Source: Deltaproteobacteria bacterium
GTDB taxonomy: Bacteria > Myxococcota_A > UBA796 > GCA-2862545
NCBI GenBank assembly: GCA_006226595.1
Contig: SBGP01000112.1
Coordinates: forward strand, 1-52,951
Direction: 5' to 3'
DNA length: 52,951 bases
Positions 8,237 to 16,633 of the stretch are shown here, one piece after another (the stretch's first letter is position 1; each line of letters opens with the position of its first letter). Both the position numbers and the translations under genes were made by a program. Under the pieces are notes generated by a model. The model ran no database searches. It saw only the letters and a program-made list of their open reading frames with translations, and was not told the DNA's origin.

Positions 8237-10732
8237 ATGCAGGTACTGGAGCTCGAGCTGTGCGCCGCCCTCCGCCTTGGAGATGATGGCACCGTCGAAC
8301 GCGTCGGCGTTGGCTTCGAGCGCATCCTCGCCTGGGAGGCGCGGGAGCTCGTCGGTAAGAAGTGGCACGAGGTCTGCGACGAGGCCCATACAGAGCGCTT
8401 CGCCCGGGCCTACGAGAACGTCCGCAGCGGCGCGCCCTCGGCCTCGGTCCGCGCGCGATTCCCCCGCTACCCGGATCCGGTGACCCTGGTCAGCCGCCTC
8501 GCCCGCGAAGGCGATGGCTTCCTCGTCGTGTGCGAGGACCAGACCAAGAAGACCGCGAACGTCGCCAACGTGTCGAGCATGGCCAACCTGGTCGACTTCG
8601 CCGCCGACTCCTGGTTCGTGCACGACCTCGAGGGACGCATCCGCGACGCGAACAGCTGGGCGTGCAAGAACCTCGGCTACACCCGCGAAGAGATGCTTCA
8701 GCTGCACGTCGCGGACTTCGAGACCACGATTCGCCCCGGCCGCATGGACGGCGTGTGGAACCGCATGGAGATCGGCGTGCCGATCTCTGTCGAGGGATGC
8801 CAGAAGCGCAAGGATGGCAGCACCTTCCCCGTCGACGTCCGCCTCGGGCTGTTCGAGTCCGGCGACGAGGTCCTGATGCTCGCCATCGCTCGCGACATCA
8901 CCAAGCTCAAGCGCGTCGAGGCCGAGCTCCAGGAGTTCAACGACGCGCTCGAGCGCAAGGTATCGGACCGCGCCCGCGAGATGAACATCACCCTGACCCA
9001 GCGTCAGGCCATGCTCGACAGCATGAGCGATGGACTGGTCGCGGTGGATGCCGAGGGCATCATCGAGCTCGCGAACCCCGCACTGGGCGAGCTCCTCGGC
9101 GGCACCCTGCCCCACGGCATCCCCGCCGCGGACGTGCTGCCGGGCAAGATCCTCCAGGTCATCGACGAGGCACTCGAGACCGGCGCGCCCACCGTGGGCG
9201 AGGCGCGCTGCCCCGGCGACCGCATCTGCCAGGTCGCCGCGTCGCCCATCCTCCACGACGGCGTGCTCGACGGCGTGATCGCCCGAGTTCAGGACGTCAC
9301 GCTCGAGCGTGAGATCGACCGGATGAAGACCGACTTCATCGCCACGGTCAGCCACGAGCTGCGCACCCCGCTCACGTCGGTGCTCGGCTTCGCGAAGGTC
9401 ACCCGCAACCAGCTCGAGTCCAAGGTCTTCCCGCACCTCGACCTCGAGCAGAAGGGCATCCAGCGCGCGGTCGCCCGGGTCCGCAGCAACATCGACATCA
9501 TCCGCAGCGAAGGCGAGCGGCTGACCGCGCTGATCAACGACGTCCTCGACATCTCGAAGATGGAGTCGGGGCGCATGGAGTGGAACTTCGCGCCGGTGGA
9601 CGTCGAGTCGCTCGTGTCCCAGGCCGCCGAAGCGACCAGTGCGCTGTTCATGGAGGAGCCGGGCCTCGAGGTCGAGGTCGAGGAAGGCCTGCCGGCGATT
9701 CACGGCGACCGGGCGCGCCTGCTGCAGATCCTCATCAACCTGCTCTCGAACGCGGCGAAGTTCGCGCGGAGCACGGTGCGCCTCACCGCCTTCCAGCAGG
9801 GTGGTGGGGTCGAGTTCGCGGTGGAGGACGACGGCATCGGCATCGATCCCGCCCTGCAGGCCTCGATCTTCGAGAAGTTCAAGCAGGTCGGCAACACGCT
9901 CACCGACAAGCCCAAGGGCACCGGCCTCGGCCTGCCGATCTGCCAGCAGATCGCCCGCGCCCACGAGGCGGAGATCACGGTCGCCAGCGACGTGAACGAG
10001 GGCGCGCGCTTCGCGTTCTCGATCGGGGTCACCCAGGCCAAGCCCGATGCGGCGAGCCAGGTCGAGGCGCTGCTCCGACGGATCGAGCACAAGGTGCCCC
10101 GCTTCGACGCCGGCGCCCGCGACATCCTCGTCGTCGACGACGACCCGAACATCCGCGAGCTGCTTCGACAGGAGCTGTCCGAGCGCGGCTACACCGTGCG
10201 CCAGGCCGCGAACGGCTACGAAGCCATCGGGCAGGTCCGCGCCCAGCGCCCGGATCTGATCATCCTCGACGTGATGATGCCCGAGCTGTCGGGCTTCGAC
10301 GTCGCCGCGATGCTCAAGAACGACCCGCAGACCGAGTCGATCCCGATCCTCATCCTGTCGATCATCGAGGACGAGGACCGCGGACTGCGACTGGGCGTGG
10401 ACCGCTACCTCACCAAGCCGGCCGAGACCGAGGACCTGCTCGAGGCGGTGCGCGACCTGCTCGAACAGGAGACCTCGCCGAGAAGGGTGCTCGTCGTCGA
10501 CCAGAACAAGACGATGACCTCCGAGATCGCGCGACTGCTCGAGCTTCGCGGCTACCAGGTCGTGGGGACGGCGAGCGAGACCGACTTCATCGAGAAGGCC
10601 CGCGAGGCGCGTCCCGACCTGATCATCCTCGAGTCCATCCTCGACGGGCACGAGGAGCTGCTCCGCACGATTCGCTACGAGAAGGATCTCGAGCACGTGT
10701 ACATCGTGCAGCTCGTCGAGGACCGCGCGTGA
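8237..10732 (+). CDS. Hybrid sensor histidine kinase with two receiver-like domains
   Basis: This 831-residue cytoplasmic sensor has no membrane segment. An N-terminal PAS-like region (about 1-110) precedes a PAS domain (about 115-230), a coiled coil, a third PAS-like domain (about 255-350), then the transmitter. HisKA carries SHELRTPL with phosphoaccepting His373. HATPase has NLLSNAAKFA with Asn505, DDGIGID and GTGLGLPI. The first receiver (about 630-745) is canonical with Asp678 in LIILDVMMPE. The second (about 750-831) is short and degenerate: Glu799 replaces the phosphorylated Asp in LIILES, and the conserved C-terminal Lys and last helix are missing. The stop overlaps the next start in a GTGA, so the four genes to 14997 look like one coupled operon. 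The PAS domains suggest a soluble ligand or redox signal, but the stimulus is unknown. Confidence 0.9.
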   Translation: MQVLELELCAALRLGDDGTVERVGVGFERILAWEARELVGKKWHEVCDEAHTERFARAYENVRSGAPSASVRARFPRYPDPVTLVSRLAREGDGFLVVCEDQTKKTANVANVSSMANLVDFAADSWFVHDLEGRIRDANSWACKNLGYTREEMLQLHVADFETTIRPGRMDGVWNRMEIGVPISVEGCQKRKDGSTFPVDVRLGLFESGDEVLMLAIARDITKLKRVEAELQEFNDALERKVSDRAREMNITLTQRQAMLDSMSDGLVAVDAEGIIELANPALGELLGGTLPHGIPAADVLPGKILQVIDEALETGAPTVGEARCPGDRICQVAASPILHDGVLDGVIARVQDVTLEREIDRMKTDFIATVSHELRTPLTSVLGFAKVTRNQLESKVFPHLDLEQKGIQRAVARVRSNIDIIRSEGERLTALINDVLDISKMESGRMEWNFAPVDVESLVSQAAEATSALFMEEPGLEVEVEEGLPAIHGDRARLLQILINLLSNAAKFARSTVRLTAFQQGGGVEFAVEDDGIGIDPALQASIFEKFKQVGNTLTDKPKGTGLGLPICQQIARAHEAEITVASDVNEGARFAFSIGVTQAKPDAASQVEALLRRIEHKVPRFDAGARDILVVDDDPNIRELLRQELSERGYTVRQAANGYEAIGQVRAQRPDLIILDVMMPELSGFDVAAMLKNDPQTESIPILILSIIEDEDRGLRLGVDRYLTKPAETEDLLEAVRDLLEQETSPRRVLVVDQNKTMTSEIARLLELRGYQVVGTASETDFIEKAREARPDLIILESILDGHEELLRTIRYEKDLEHVYIVQLVEDRA

Positions 10733-12060
10733 GGCCGCTGAACCTGCGCAAGGTGCTCCGGGGCGGCCAGAAGGCGGCCCTGATGGACGTGCTCGCCCTC
10801 GCGCCAGATGTCGTTCGCATCGAGGACCTCGACGGAAAGCCCCTGTTCGGCGGCGAAGGCGACGGCGAGGTCACCGACATCCGCCACGGAGACGCGCTGA
10901 TCGGACGGGTGATCGGCGGCGCGTCCAGCGAGCGCATCGCCGGCGTCGTCGCATGGATCTACGACCGCGAGCAGGAAAAGCGCAGCCTCGCCGCCGAGAC
11001 CCTCGACCGGTACAAGGAGCTATCGCTGCTCTACGACCTCGGCGAGAAGCTGTCTCGCGAGCTCGAGCTCGCCGACGTCGCCCGTGCCGTCCTCACCGAC
11101 GCCCAGCGTCACCTGCGGGCCTCCGGGGGTGCGTTGTACCTGCTCGATCGGCAGCACGGCACCCTCGAGGCCGTCGCGTGGGTCGGCGACGACAGCGTGC
11201 CGAAGATCCTACCCGCCGACCGCGGCATCGCCAGCCAGGTCCTCGAGACCGGCAGGGCCCTGTTCGTCGACGAGAGCAGCGGCGGACAACCCGAGTCCAG
11301 CCTGGACCAGGGCCCAACCTCGATGATCTGCGCGCCGCTGCGCATCGGGGAGCGCGTGTTCGGCGTGATCCGCCTGTGGCAGGAAGGCCTCGGCACGTGG
11401 ACCTCGGGCGACCTGAAGCTCGTCGCGGCCCTCGCTGCCAACGCGTCCTCCGCGGTCTCCGCCGCGCAGCTCCACACCCAGCGCGTTCGCGAGCTCGCCC
11501 TGCTGCATCAGCTCGAGCGCCACGTGTCCAGCGGCTTGCTCCAGGCCTGCTACGGCGACACCCCGCCCACCCAGGGCAAGATGGTCATCGCCTGCTGCGA
11601 TCCGCGCACGCTCGTCAGCGTTCGCGGCGCCGAGCGTGTCGAGCACGTCGTCGAGGCCGTCGAGGGCGGCACCGCGCGAGCCATCGGCGCCTTCCTCGAG
11701 GCGGGCGCCGTGGTCGACACCCCCCAGGGCATCGTGCTCGGCCTGTTCACGGGCGAAGCCGCGCCCGCGAATGCCGTCGAGGCCGCACGCCGCGCGATCC
11801 GCGCGGTCGAGGCCTTTGCTCCGACCGGACTCGGAGCCTCCACACCCGGCGTGGGCATCGCCTGCGCCAACATCGAGGGCGAAGCCACCGAGGGCCTGTA
11901 CGCGGGAATCAATACCGCGGCAGTGCTCCAGACCGACAGCAGCGGCCGACTCATCGTCGACGCCGACGTCGCGCAGTCGCTCGGTGAGCTGACCCTGACC
12001 TCGCTCGGCACGCGTGAGCTGCCGCGGGGAACCCATGAAGTCTTCGAGGTGAACTGGTGA
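10729..12060 (+). CDS. GAF-domain protein with degenerate class III cyclase domain
   Basis: This 443-residue protein starts at a GTG overlapping the kinase stop. Residues about 1-90 are an unassigned alpha/beta region and about 105-260 are a GAF sensor domain (LYDLGEKLSRELELADVARA, then SGGALYLLDRQ and ICAPLRIGERVFGVIRLW). Residues about 285-443 follow the strand order of a class III nucleotide cyclase. First-strand Asp291 is kept (ACCDPRT), but the second metal-binding Asp of the GDG turn is Gln333 (PQG). In the NxxxR motif, Asn395 is kept and the transition-state Arg is Val399 (NTAAV). I infer a catalytically dead cyclase fold used for binding or regulation. No Shine-Dalgarno is evident, so translation is likely coupled to the kinase gene. 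Confidence 0.8.
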   Translation: MRPLNLRKVLRGGQKAALMDVLALAPDVVRIEDLDGKPLFGGEGDGEVTDIRHGDALIGRVIGGASSERIAGVVAWIYDREQEKRSLAAETLDRYKELSLLYDLGEKLSRELELADVARAVLTDAQRHLRASGGALYLLDRQHGTLEAVAWVGDDSVPKILPADRGIASQVLETGRALFVDESSGGQPESSLDQGPTSMICAPLRIGERVFGVIRLWQEGLGTWTSGDLKLVAALAANASSAVSAAQLHTQRVRELALLHQLERHVSSGLLQACYGDTPPTQGKMVIACCDPRTLVSVRGAERVEHVVEAVEGGTARAIGAFLEAGAVVDTPQGIVLGLFTGEAAPANAVEAARRAIRAVEAFAPTGLGASTPGVGIACANIEGEATEGLYAGINTAAVLQTDSSGRLIVDADVAQSLGELTLTSLGTRELPRGTHEVFEVNW

Positions 12061-12440
12061 GCAAGAAGGTCCTGATCGTCGATGACGAGCCCCACATCCG
12101 GCTCCTGTTGGAGCAGACCCTCGACGAGCTCGAGGATCACGACGTGGAGCTGCTGACGGCGACGAACGGCCGCGAGGCACTGGAGATGCTCTCCGAAGAG
12201 CACCCGGAGCTCGTGCTGCTCGACGTGATGATGCCTTTCGTCAACGGCTTCGACGTGTGCAAGCAGATGAAGGCCGACCCCAGGCTCGCGGACATCTTCG
12301 TGATGATGCTCACCGCGAAGGGCCAGGAGTTCGACCGAGCCATGGGCGAAGAGGTCGGTGTCGACCTCTACATCACCAAGCCCTTCGACCCGGACGAGGT
12401 CCTCGAGAAGGCGGCGGAGGTGCTCGGCATTGAGCTCTAA
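12057..12440 (+). CDS. Single-domain response regulator (CheY-like)
   Basis: The 127-residue product is a stand-alone receiver with all key residues: Asp9-Asp10 in IVDDEP, phosphorylated Asp56 in LLLDVMMP, Thr in MMLTAKGQ and Lys in YITKPFDPDE. It has no output domain, so it should work by protein-protein contact or as a phosphorelay intermediate. The GTG start overlaps the preceding stop (GTGA), and the following kinase gene starts inside its last codons. It is the likely partner of the hybrid kinase at 8237-10732, and perhaps the route by which signals reach the Ser/Thr kinase. Confidence 0.92.
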   Translation: MSKKVLIVDDEPHIRLLLEQTLDELEDHDVELLTATNGREALEMLSEEHPELVLLDVMMPFVNGFDVCKQMKADPRLADIFVMMLTAKGQEFDRAMGEEVGVDLYITKPFDPDEVLEKAAEVLGIEL

Positions 12441-14997
12441 GGTCCCGGATTCCATCGACTTCCGCGAGCAGCTGGTTCGGCGGTTCCTCGACGAGCACGG
12501 GCTCGAACAGGACCTGCTGCAGCCCCTGCTGCGGATCTTCCGTGCGTCGAGCATCGGCACGCCCACGGTGATCCGCGAGCCGAGTCCGTCGTCCGTCGAG
12601 ACCTTGTTCATTCCCGATAGCCAGACGCTCGAGAGCGACTCGGCACCCCCGACGCTGCCCTCGCTGTTCGAGGACGAGCAGCCGCTCACCATCGACGAGC
12701 AGCCAGCGCTGCCCAAGGTCGCGTTCGACTCGCTGGGTCTGCTCGGCCGCGGTGGCATGGCCGAGGTGCATCGCGCCCGCGATGCGGCGCTCCACCGCGT
12801 CCTCGCGATGAAGATCCTCGATGCGCGCTACCTCGGCGACCATCGCATGCGCGCCCGCTTCCTCGCCGAGGCCCAGATCACGGCACAGCTCGCCCACCCG
12901 TCGATTCCCGCGGTTCATGGTGTCGGCGAGATCGACCGCGGCCTGCCCTTCTTCACGATGAAGGAGGTCGCCGGCGAGACGCTGTCGGCCACGATCCAGC
13001 GCGTGTACGCGGGCGATGCGGACCACCACTGGACCCAGACCCGCCTGCTCTCCGTGTTCCAGAAGGTCTGCGAGGCCGTCGCCTACGCGCACGCTCGCGG
13101 CGTGATCCATGGCGACCTCAAGCCCGCGAACATCATGGTCGGTGACTTCGGCGAGGTACTCGTCATGGACTGGGGCGTGGCCCGGCTCGTCGACCCGGCG
13201 AGCGAGGACGAGGGCGGCCTCGTTCCGGTCAGCCTCGGCCCAGGCGCCCGCACCGCCAACGAGTCCGCCGTCGCGGGCACTCCCGCCTACATGCCGCCAG
13301 AGCAGGCCCTCGGCCAGGGCGACAAGCTCGGGCCGCCCGCCGACATCTACGCCCTCGGCGTCGTGCTCTTCGAGCTGCTGTGCGGCTTCCGGCCCTACAC
13401 GGGCAGCCAGGTTCAGCTGCTCGTGCAGGCCTCCGAGGGCAAGCTTCCGCCGATGGAGCCGCTCACGGGCGGCCAGGTCCACGAAGGGCTCGCCGCCATC
13501 GTGCGCAAGGCAATGGACCCGAATCCAGACAGCCGCTACCCGCACGCGGGTGCGCTCGCCGAAGAGATCGCGCGGTGGCTCGAAGGCAGCATCCGCCGAG
13601 ATCGCGCGCTCGCCGAGGTCCGGACGGCACAGCGCCAGCTCGCGGACACCCACCCGATCCGCCGCCGGGCCGCGCACCTGCGCGAGCTCGCCGATGAACG
13701 CCTGCGCGAGCTGGGACCGGACGCGCCCGCCGCCGAGAAGGCCGCGGCGTGGAACCTCCAGGACGAGGCGGACAAGCTCGAGCGTGAGTCCGAGCTCGCC
13801 GTGGCCGAGATCACCCAGCGTCTCAACGCCGCGCTCGCCCAGGCACCGGACCTGCGCGAGGCCCACGAGCTGCTGGCACGCATCCACCTCGACCAGCACC
13901 AGGCCGCCGAGCGCCGACGCGACCGACGAGAGGCCGCGCGCCTCGAGGTCCTCCTGCGCGCGAACGACGTGGGCTCCTACGAGGCGTACCTCGCGGGCAC
14001 CGCCGCGCTCACCCTGCACACCCACGTGCCCGCCGAGGCCATCGTTCATCGCGTCGTGGAGCGCGACCGCCGCCTCGTGACCGAGCGGTTCGAGAGCCTG
14101 GGAACCACGCCGCTGACCGAGGTCGAACTGCCCATCGGCAGCTACGTGATCGAGCTGCGCGCCAAGGACCGGCCGCCGCTGTTCTACCCGGTCTCCCTCG
14201 ACCGCATGCAGCCCTGGCTCACCCGTGCGCCGGGCGAGACGTCACCGACGCCCGTGTACCTGCCCGCCGAGGGCGAGATCGGAGCCGACGAGGTGTACGT
14301 GCCCGCCGGGTGGTGCACGATCGGCGGCGACCCGAGCGCCCCGGGGAGCACCCGTCGGCAGCGGGTCTGGGTCGACGCCTTCGCCATGCGCCTCGATCCG
14401 GTGACCAACCGCGAGTTCTTCCCGTTCCTCGGCACCTCCGAGCCCTCTGCGGCACGCGCGCGACGCGAGCTGTTCCGAGCCCGCGTTCACCTGTACCGGC
14501 ACGACTCCCCGGCGGTGGGCATGTCGTGGCAAGGCGCCCAGGCGTACACCGCGTGGCTCGCGAAGACCGAGAAGCGCAGCTGGCGCCTGCCCACCGAGCT
14601 CGAGTGGGAAAAGGCCGCACGCGGCCCCGATGCGCGCTTCCACCCCTGGGGGGACCGCTTCGACGCGTCCTTCGCGCTGGTGCGCGCGGGGACGCGACTC
14701 CCGCAGTTCCCCGGTGCGTGCGGCGAGCAGCAGCTCGACACCTCGCCGTACGGCATCCGCGGCATGGCAGGCAATGTGCGCGACTGGTGCCTCGACGGGT
14801 TCCACGCCGACGCCCCCGAGAGCCTCGGTGAGCGACGCTCCATCATTCCGGAGAGCGACGGCCCACTGCGCGCGGTGCGCGGCGGCTCGTGGCGACAGCC
14901 CCCGGACGCCGCCCGGTCCGCTGCCCGCGCTGGGCTGTCCGCGGACCAGGGCTACGCCGACGTCGGGCTCCGACTCGTGCGCACCCTGGAAGGCTGA
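12430..14997 (+). CDS. Ser/Thr protein kinase fused to a formylglycine-generating-enzyme-like domain
   Basis: The start is a TTG at 12430, with GGAGG eight bases upstream, overlapping the response-regulator stop by 11 bases. The 855-residue product has an acidic N-terminal region (about 1-100), a PknB-type kinase domain (about 100-375), a charged coiled-coil/helical region (about 390-540), a linker, and an FGE/sulfatase-modifying-factor fold (about 620-855). Kinase features are LGRGGMAEVH, Lys128 in LAMKIL, VIHGDLKPANIMV with Asp229, DWG in place of DFG (Asp247) and GTPAYMPPEQ. His-Gly-Asp replaces His-Arg-Asp, so it is a non-RD kinase. The FGE part has RLPTELEWEKAARG, GNVRDWCLDGF and AVRGGSW. 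It lacks the C-terminal cysteine pair needed for formylglycine formation, so it is probably a binding module. No membrane segment is visible. Confidence 0.9.
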   Translation: MSSKVPDSIDFREQLVRRFLDEHGLEQDLLQPLLRIFRASSIGTPTVIREPSPSSVETLFIPDSQTLESDSAPPTLPSLFEDEQPLTIDEQPALPKVAFDSLGLLGRGGMAEVHRARDAALHRVLAMKILDARYLGDHRMRARFLAEAQITAQLAHPSIPAVHGVGEIDRGLPFFTMKEVAGETLSATIQRVYAGDADHHWTQTRLLSVFQKVCEAVAYAHARGVIHGDLKPANIMVGDFGEVLVMDWGVARLVDPASEDEGGLVPVSLGPGARTANESAVAGTPAYMPPEQALGQGDKLGPPADIYALGVVLFELLCGFRPYTGSQVQLLVQASEGKLPPMEPLTGGQVHEGLAAIVRKAMDPNPDSRYPHAGALAEEIARWLEGSIRRDRALAEVRTAQRQLADTHPIRRRAAHLRELADERLRELGPDAPAAEKAAAWNLQDEADKLERESELAVAEITQRLNAALAQAPDLREAHELLARIHLDQHQAAERRRDRREAARLEVLLRANDVGSYEAYLAGTAALTLHTHVPAEAIVHRVVERDRRLVTERFESLGTTPLTEVELPIGSYVIELRAKDRPPLFYPVSLDRMQPWLTRAPGETSPTPVYLPAEGEIGADEVYVPAGWCTIGGDPSAPGSTRRQRVWVDAFAMRLDPVTNREFFPFLGTSEPSAARARRELFRARVHLYRHDSPAVGMSWQGAQAYTAWLAKTEKRSWRLPTELEWEKAARGPDARFHPWGDRFDASFALVRAGTRLPQFPGACGEQQLDTSPYGIRGMAGNVRDWCLDGFHADAPESLGERRSIIPESDGPLRAVRGGSWRQPPDAARSAARAGLSADQGYADVGLRLVRTLEG

Positions 14998-15031
14998 CAG
15001 CACCCGCACGCGGCCGACCCTCGCACCGCGT

Positions 15032-15043
15032 TAGCATGCGCCC
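15032..15043 (+). promoter_or_regulatory. -10-like TAGCAT, leaderless geometry
   Basis: TAGCAT at 15032-15037 lies exactly 6 bases before the ATG at 15044, with no Shine-Dalgarno. In a sigma-70-type promoter this puts the transcription start on the A of the start codon. No good -35 is seen. Confidence 0.5.
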
Positions 15044-15577
15044 ATGACGTCCCTCGTCCTCTGCCTGCTCGCCGCCCATGCCCTGGAACCCGAGTCCGTG
15101 TCCGACGACAGCGGTGCCATCGCGAGCACCGAGATCGGAACCGACTACGACATCGGCCTCGGCGTGTCCCTCGGCAACCCCACCGGGGTCACCGGCAAGT
15201 TCTACCTGGATGGCCGTCGCACCGCGATCGAGGCCGCTCTCGGCACCGAGACCTGGGGCCCCGGCTACGGCGGGCTGTACCTCCACGGCGCCTACCTGTG
15301 GCACCCCGGCACGGTGCTGTACGACGTCGACTTCGAGATGGCCTGGCACATCGGCGGCGGCGCGTTCCTCTCGAACTTCGGGCGGGACCCTGGAAACCGC
15401 TTCGACAACTGGAGCGAGAGCCACCTCGCGACGGGCCTGCGCGCGCAGGTCGGGCTCGATCTCGACCTCACCGTACTGCCGCTCCAGATCTACGGCGACG
15501 TGGCGATGAACTTCCTGATCATCCCAAAGCCCTGGCCCGGGCTACACATTGCGGCGGGTGTGCGCTACTACTTCTGA
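15044..15577 (+). CDS. Outer-membrane-like secreted protein, 177 aa
   Basis: A short hydrophobic N-terminus (MTSLVLCLLAAHA) looks like a signal peptide. The rest is made of alternating strand-like segments rich in Gly, Tyr and Trp (TDYDIGLGVSLGN, TETWGPGYGGLYLHGAYLW, FEMAWHIGGGAF) and ends in VRYYF. A C-terminal aromatic residue is typical of beta-barrel outer-membrane proteins, and the size would suit an eight-strand barrel. No specific family is recognised. It has its own promoter-like site and lies in the same direction as the preceding operon and the M15 peptidase gene 36 bases later, with which it may be co-transcribed. Confidence 0.72.
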   Translation: MTSLVLCLLAAHALEPESVSDDSGAIASTEIGTDYDIGLGVSLGNPTGVTGKFYLDGRRTAIEAALGTETWGPGYGGLYLHGAYLWHPGTVLYDVDFEMAWHIGGGAFLSNFGRDPGNRFDNWSESHLATGLRAQVGLDLDLTVLPLQIYGDVAMNFLIIPKPWPGLHIAAGVRYYF

Positions 15578-15613
15578 CGCGCGGCCCTCTGGTCGCCGTC
15601 TGTGGAGTCTTCT

Positions 15614-16582
15614 ATGCGCATCCTGCCGCTTCTTCTCACGCTCGTGGCCTGCTACCGGGCCAACGACGTCCGCCAGGCCCCGCTCGACACCGGGCCCGAG
15701 GGCGAAGCCGAATTCGACCTCCCGACCGAGGACACCTCGTCGGACACCGGCGAGCCCGGGACCGAGGACACAGGAACCGTCGTCGACACCGACGAGCCCG
15801 ACCCCGTTCTGACCGGCGACGAGGCCTGCTACCTCGGCCCGAACCGCGACGACGGCGTGTGCTTGCCGGTGGGCGCGCCACAGCCGATGCCGCAGGGCTA
15901 CGTGTACCCGGAGCCGATGAACGGCAGCGCGCAGTACCTCGCGCCGCTCGCGTTCCTCGATCTCGACGTCGAGGACCCGGGCCTGGCCCTCGCTCCGAAC
16001 TTCGTGCTCGAAGAGTTCGGCCAGGCGTGGAAGGGCCGCTACGCCGTGGTCCAGCCCCACGCCGTGGAGCGCGTGCAGGACCTGCGCGACGAGCTCGGTC
16101 CACTCATCGTGAACAGCGGGTACCGCAACCCCGACTACAACGCCGGAATCGGCGGCGCGACGTGGTCTCGCCACATGTACGGTGACGCCTTCGACCTCGA
16201 CCCCGTCTCCGTCGACCTCGCCACGCTCGAGGCGGCCTGCCGCGCCCACGGCGCCGGCTACGTCGGCGTGTACACCACCCACATCCACTGCGACTGGCGC
16301 AACGACCCCCTGTCGATCCCGTTCTATGGCGGTGCGCGGGGCCAGGTGCACACCACGCCTCTGCCGGCGCTGGACGCACGCATCGCTCGCGACGGACGCG
16401 CGCTTCGTGCTCCGGCCACCGGATGGGACGAGGGAGAGCCCTTGCGCGAGTGGCGCGCCTATTCGGCGGAGGGTGCGATCCTCGAGCGCGCGACCGGGGA
16501 GCAGTTCACCTTCCCCGCAGGTGCCGCCCGCGTCGAGGTCACCGTCGGGCGGGCGCTGACCCGATCGATCCGAGTCGATTGA
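15614..16582 (+). CDS. Peptidase M15-type lipoprotein (D,D-carboxypeptidase-like)
   Basis: The 322-residue product has a lipoprotein signal (MRILPLLLTLVAC), an acidic Thr/Asp/Glu-rich linker (about 30-75) and then an M15A-like domain. Zinc ligands are His187 and Asp191 in SRHMYGDAFDLD and His225 in THIHCDW, preceded by the family block LIVNSGYRNPDYNAGIGGA. M15 enzymes of this type cleave peptide stems of peptidoglycan between D-amino acids or close to them, so the enzyme is probably anchored in the periplasm and acts on the cell wall. The last 80 residues form an extra beta-rich tail of unknown role. GGAG precedes the ATG at 15614. Confidence 0.82.
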   Translation: MRILPLLLTLVACYRANDVRQAPLDTGPEGEAEFDLPTEDTSSDTGEPGTEDTGTVVDTDEPDPVLTGDEACYLGPNRDDGVCLPVGAPQPMPQGYVYPEPMNGSAQYLAPLAFLDLDVEDPGLALAPNFVLEEFGQAWKGRYAVVQPHAVERVQDLRDELGPLIVNSGYRNPDYNAGIGGATWSRHMYGDAFDLDPVSVDLATLEAACRAHGAGYVGVYTTHIHCDWRNDPLSIPFYGGARGQVHTTPLPALDARIARDGRALRAPATGWDEGEPLREWRAYSAEGAILERATGEQFTFPAGAARVEVTVGRALTRSIRVD

Positions 16583-16606
16583 CAGCTTCTCGGGTTTCTC
16601 CTCCGG

Positions 16607-16633
16607 TATGCTGAACACAGCGTAGGGAGCGAG
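16607..16633 (+). promoter_or_regulatory. -10-like TATGCT, short leader
   Basis: TATGCT at 16607-16612 lies 21 bases before the ATG at 16634, with GGGAGCGAG in between as Shine-Dalgarno. A perfect TTGACA at 16579-16584 is 22 bases upstream of it, longer than a normal spacer. Confidence 0.45.

Noticed and set aside
8222-10696. An 824-codon minus-strand frame over the hybrid kinase
   Set aside because: The plus strand has complete kinase and receiver motifs. The minus frame lacks any recognisable domain.
10729-11040. Frameshift splitting a full-length second receiver between the kinase and GAF genes
   Set aside because: The start of the GAF protein does not resemble the missing receiver end, so the short receiver is taken as real.
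16579-16584. Perfect TTGACA as a -35 box for the PstS-OmpA gene
   Set aside because: The nearest -10-like box is 22 bases downstream, outside the normal 15-19 base spacer, so it is not used as evidence.
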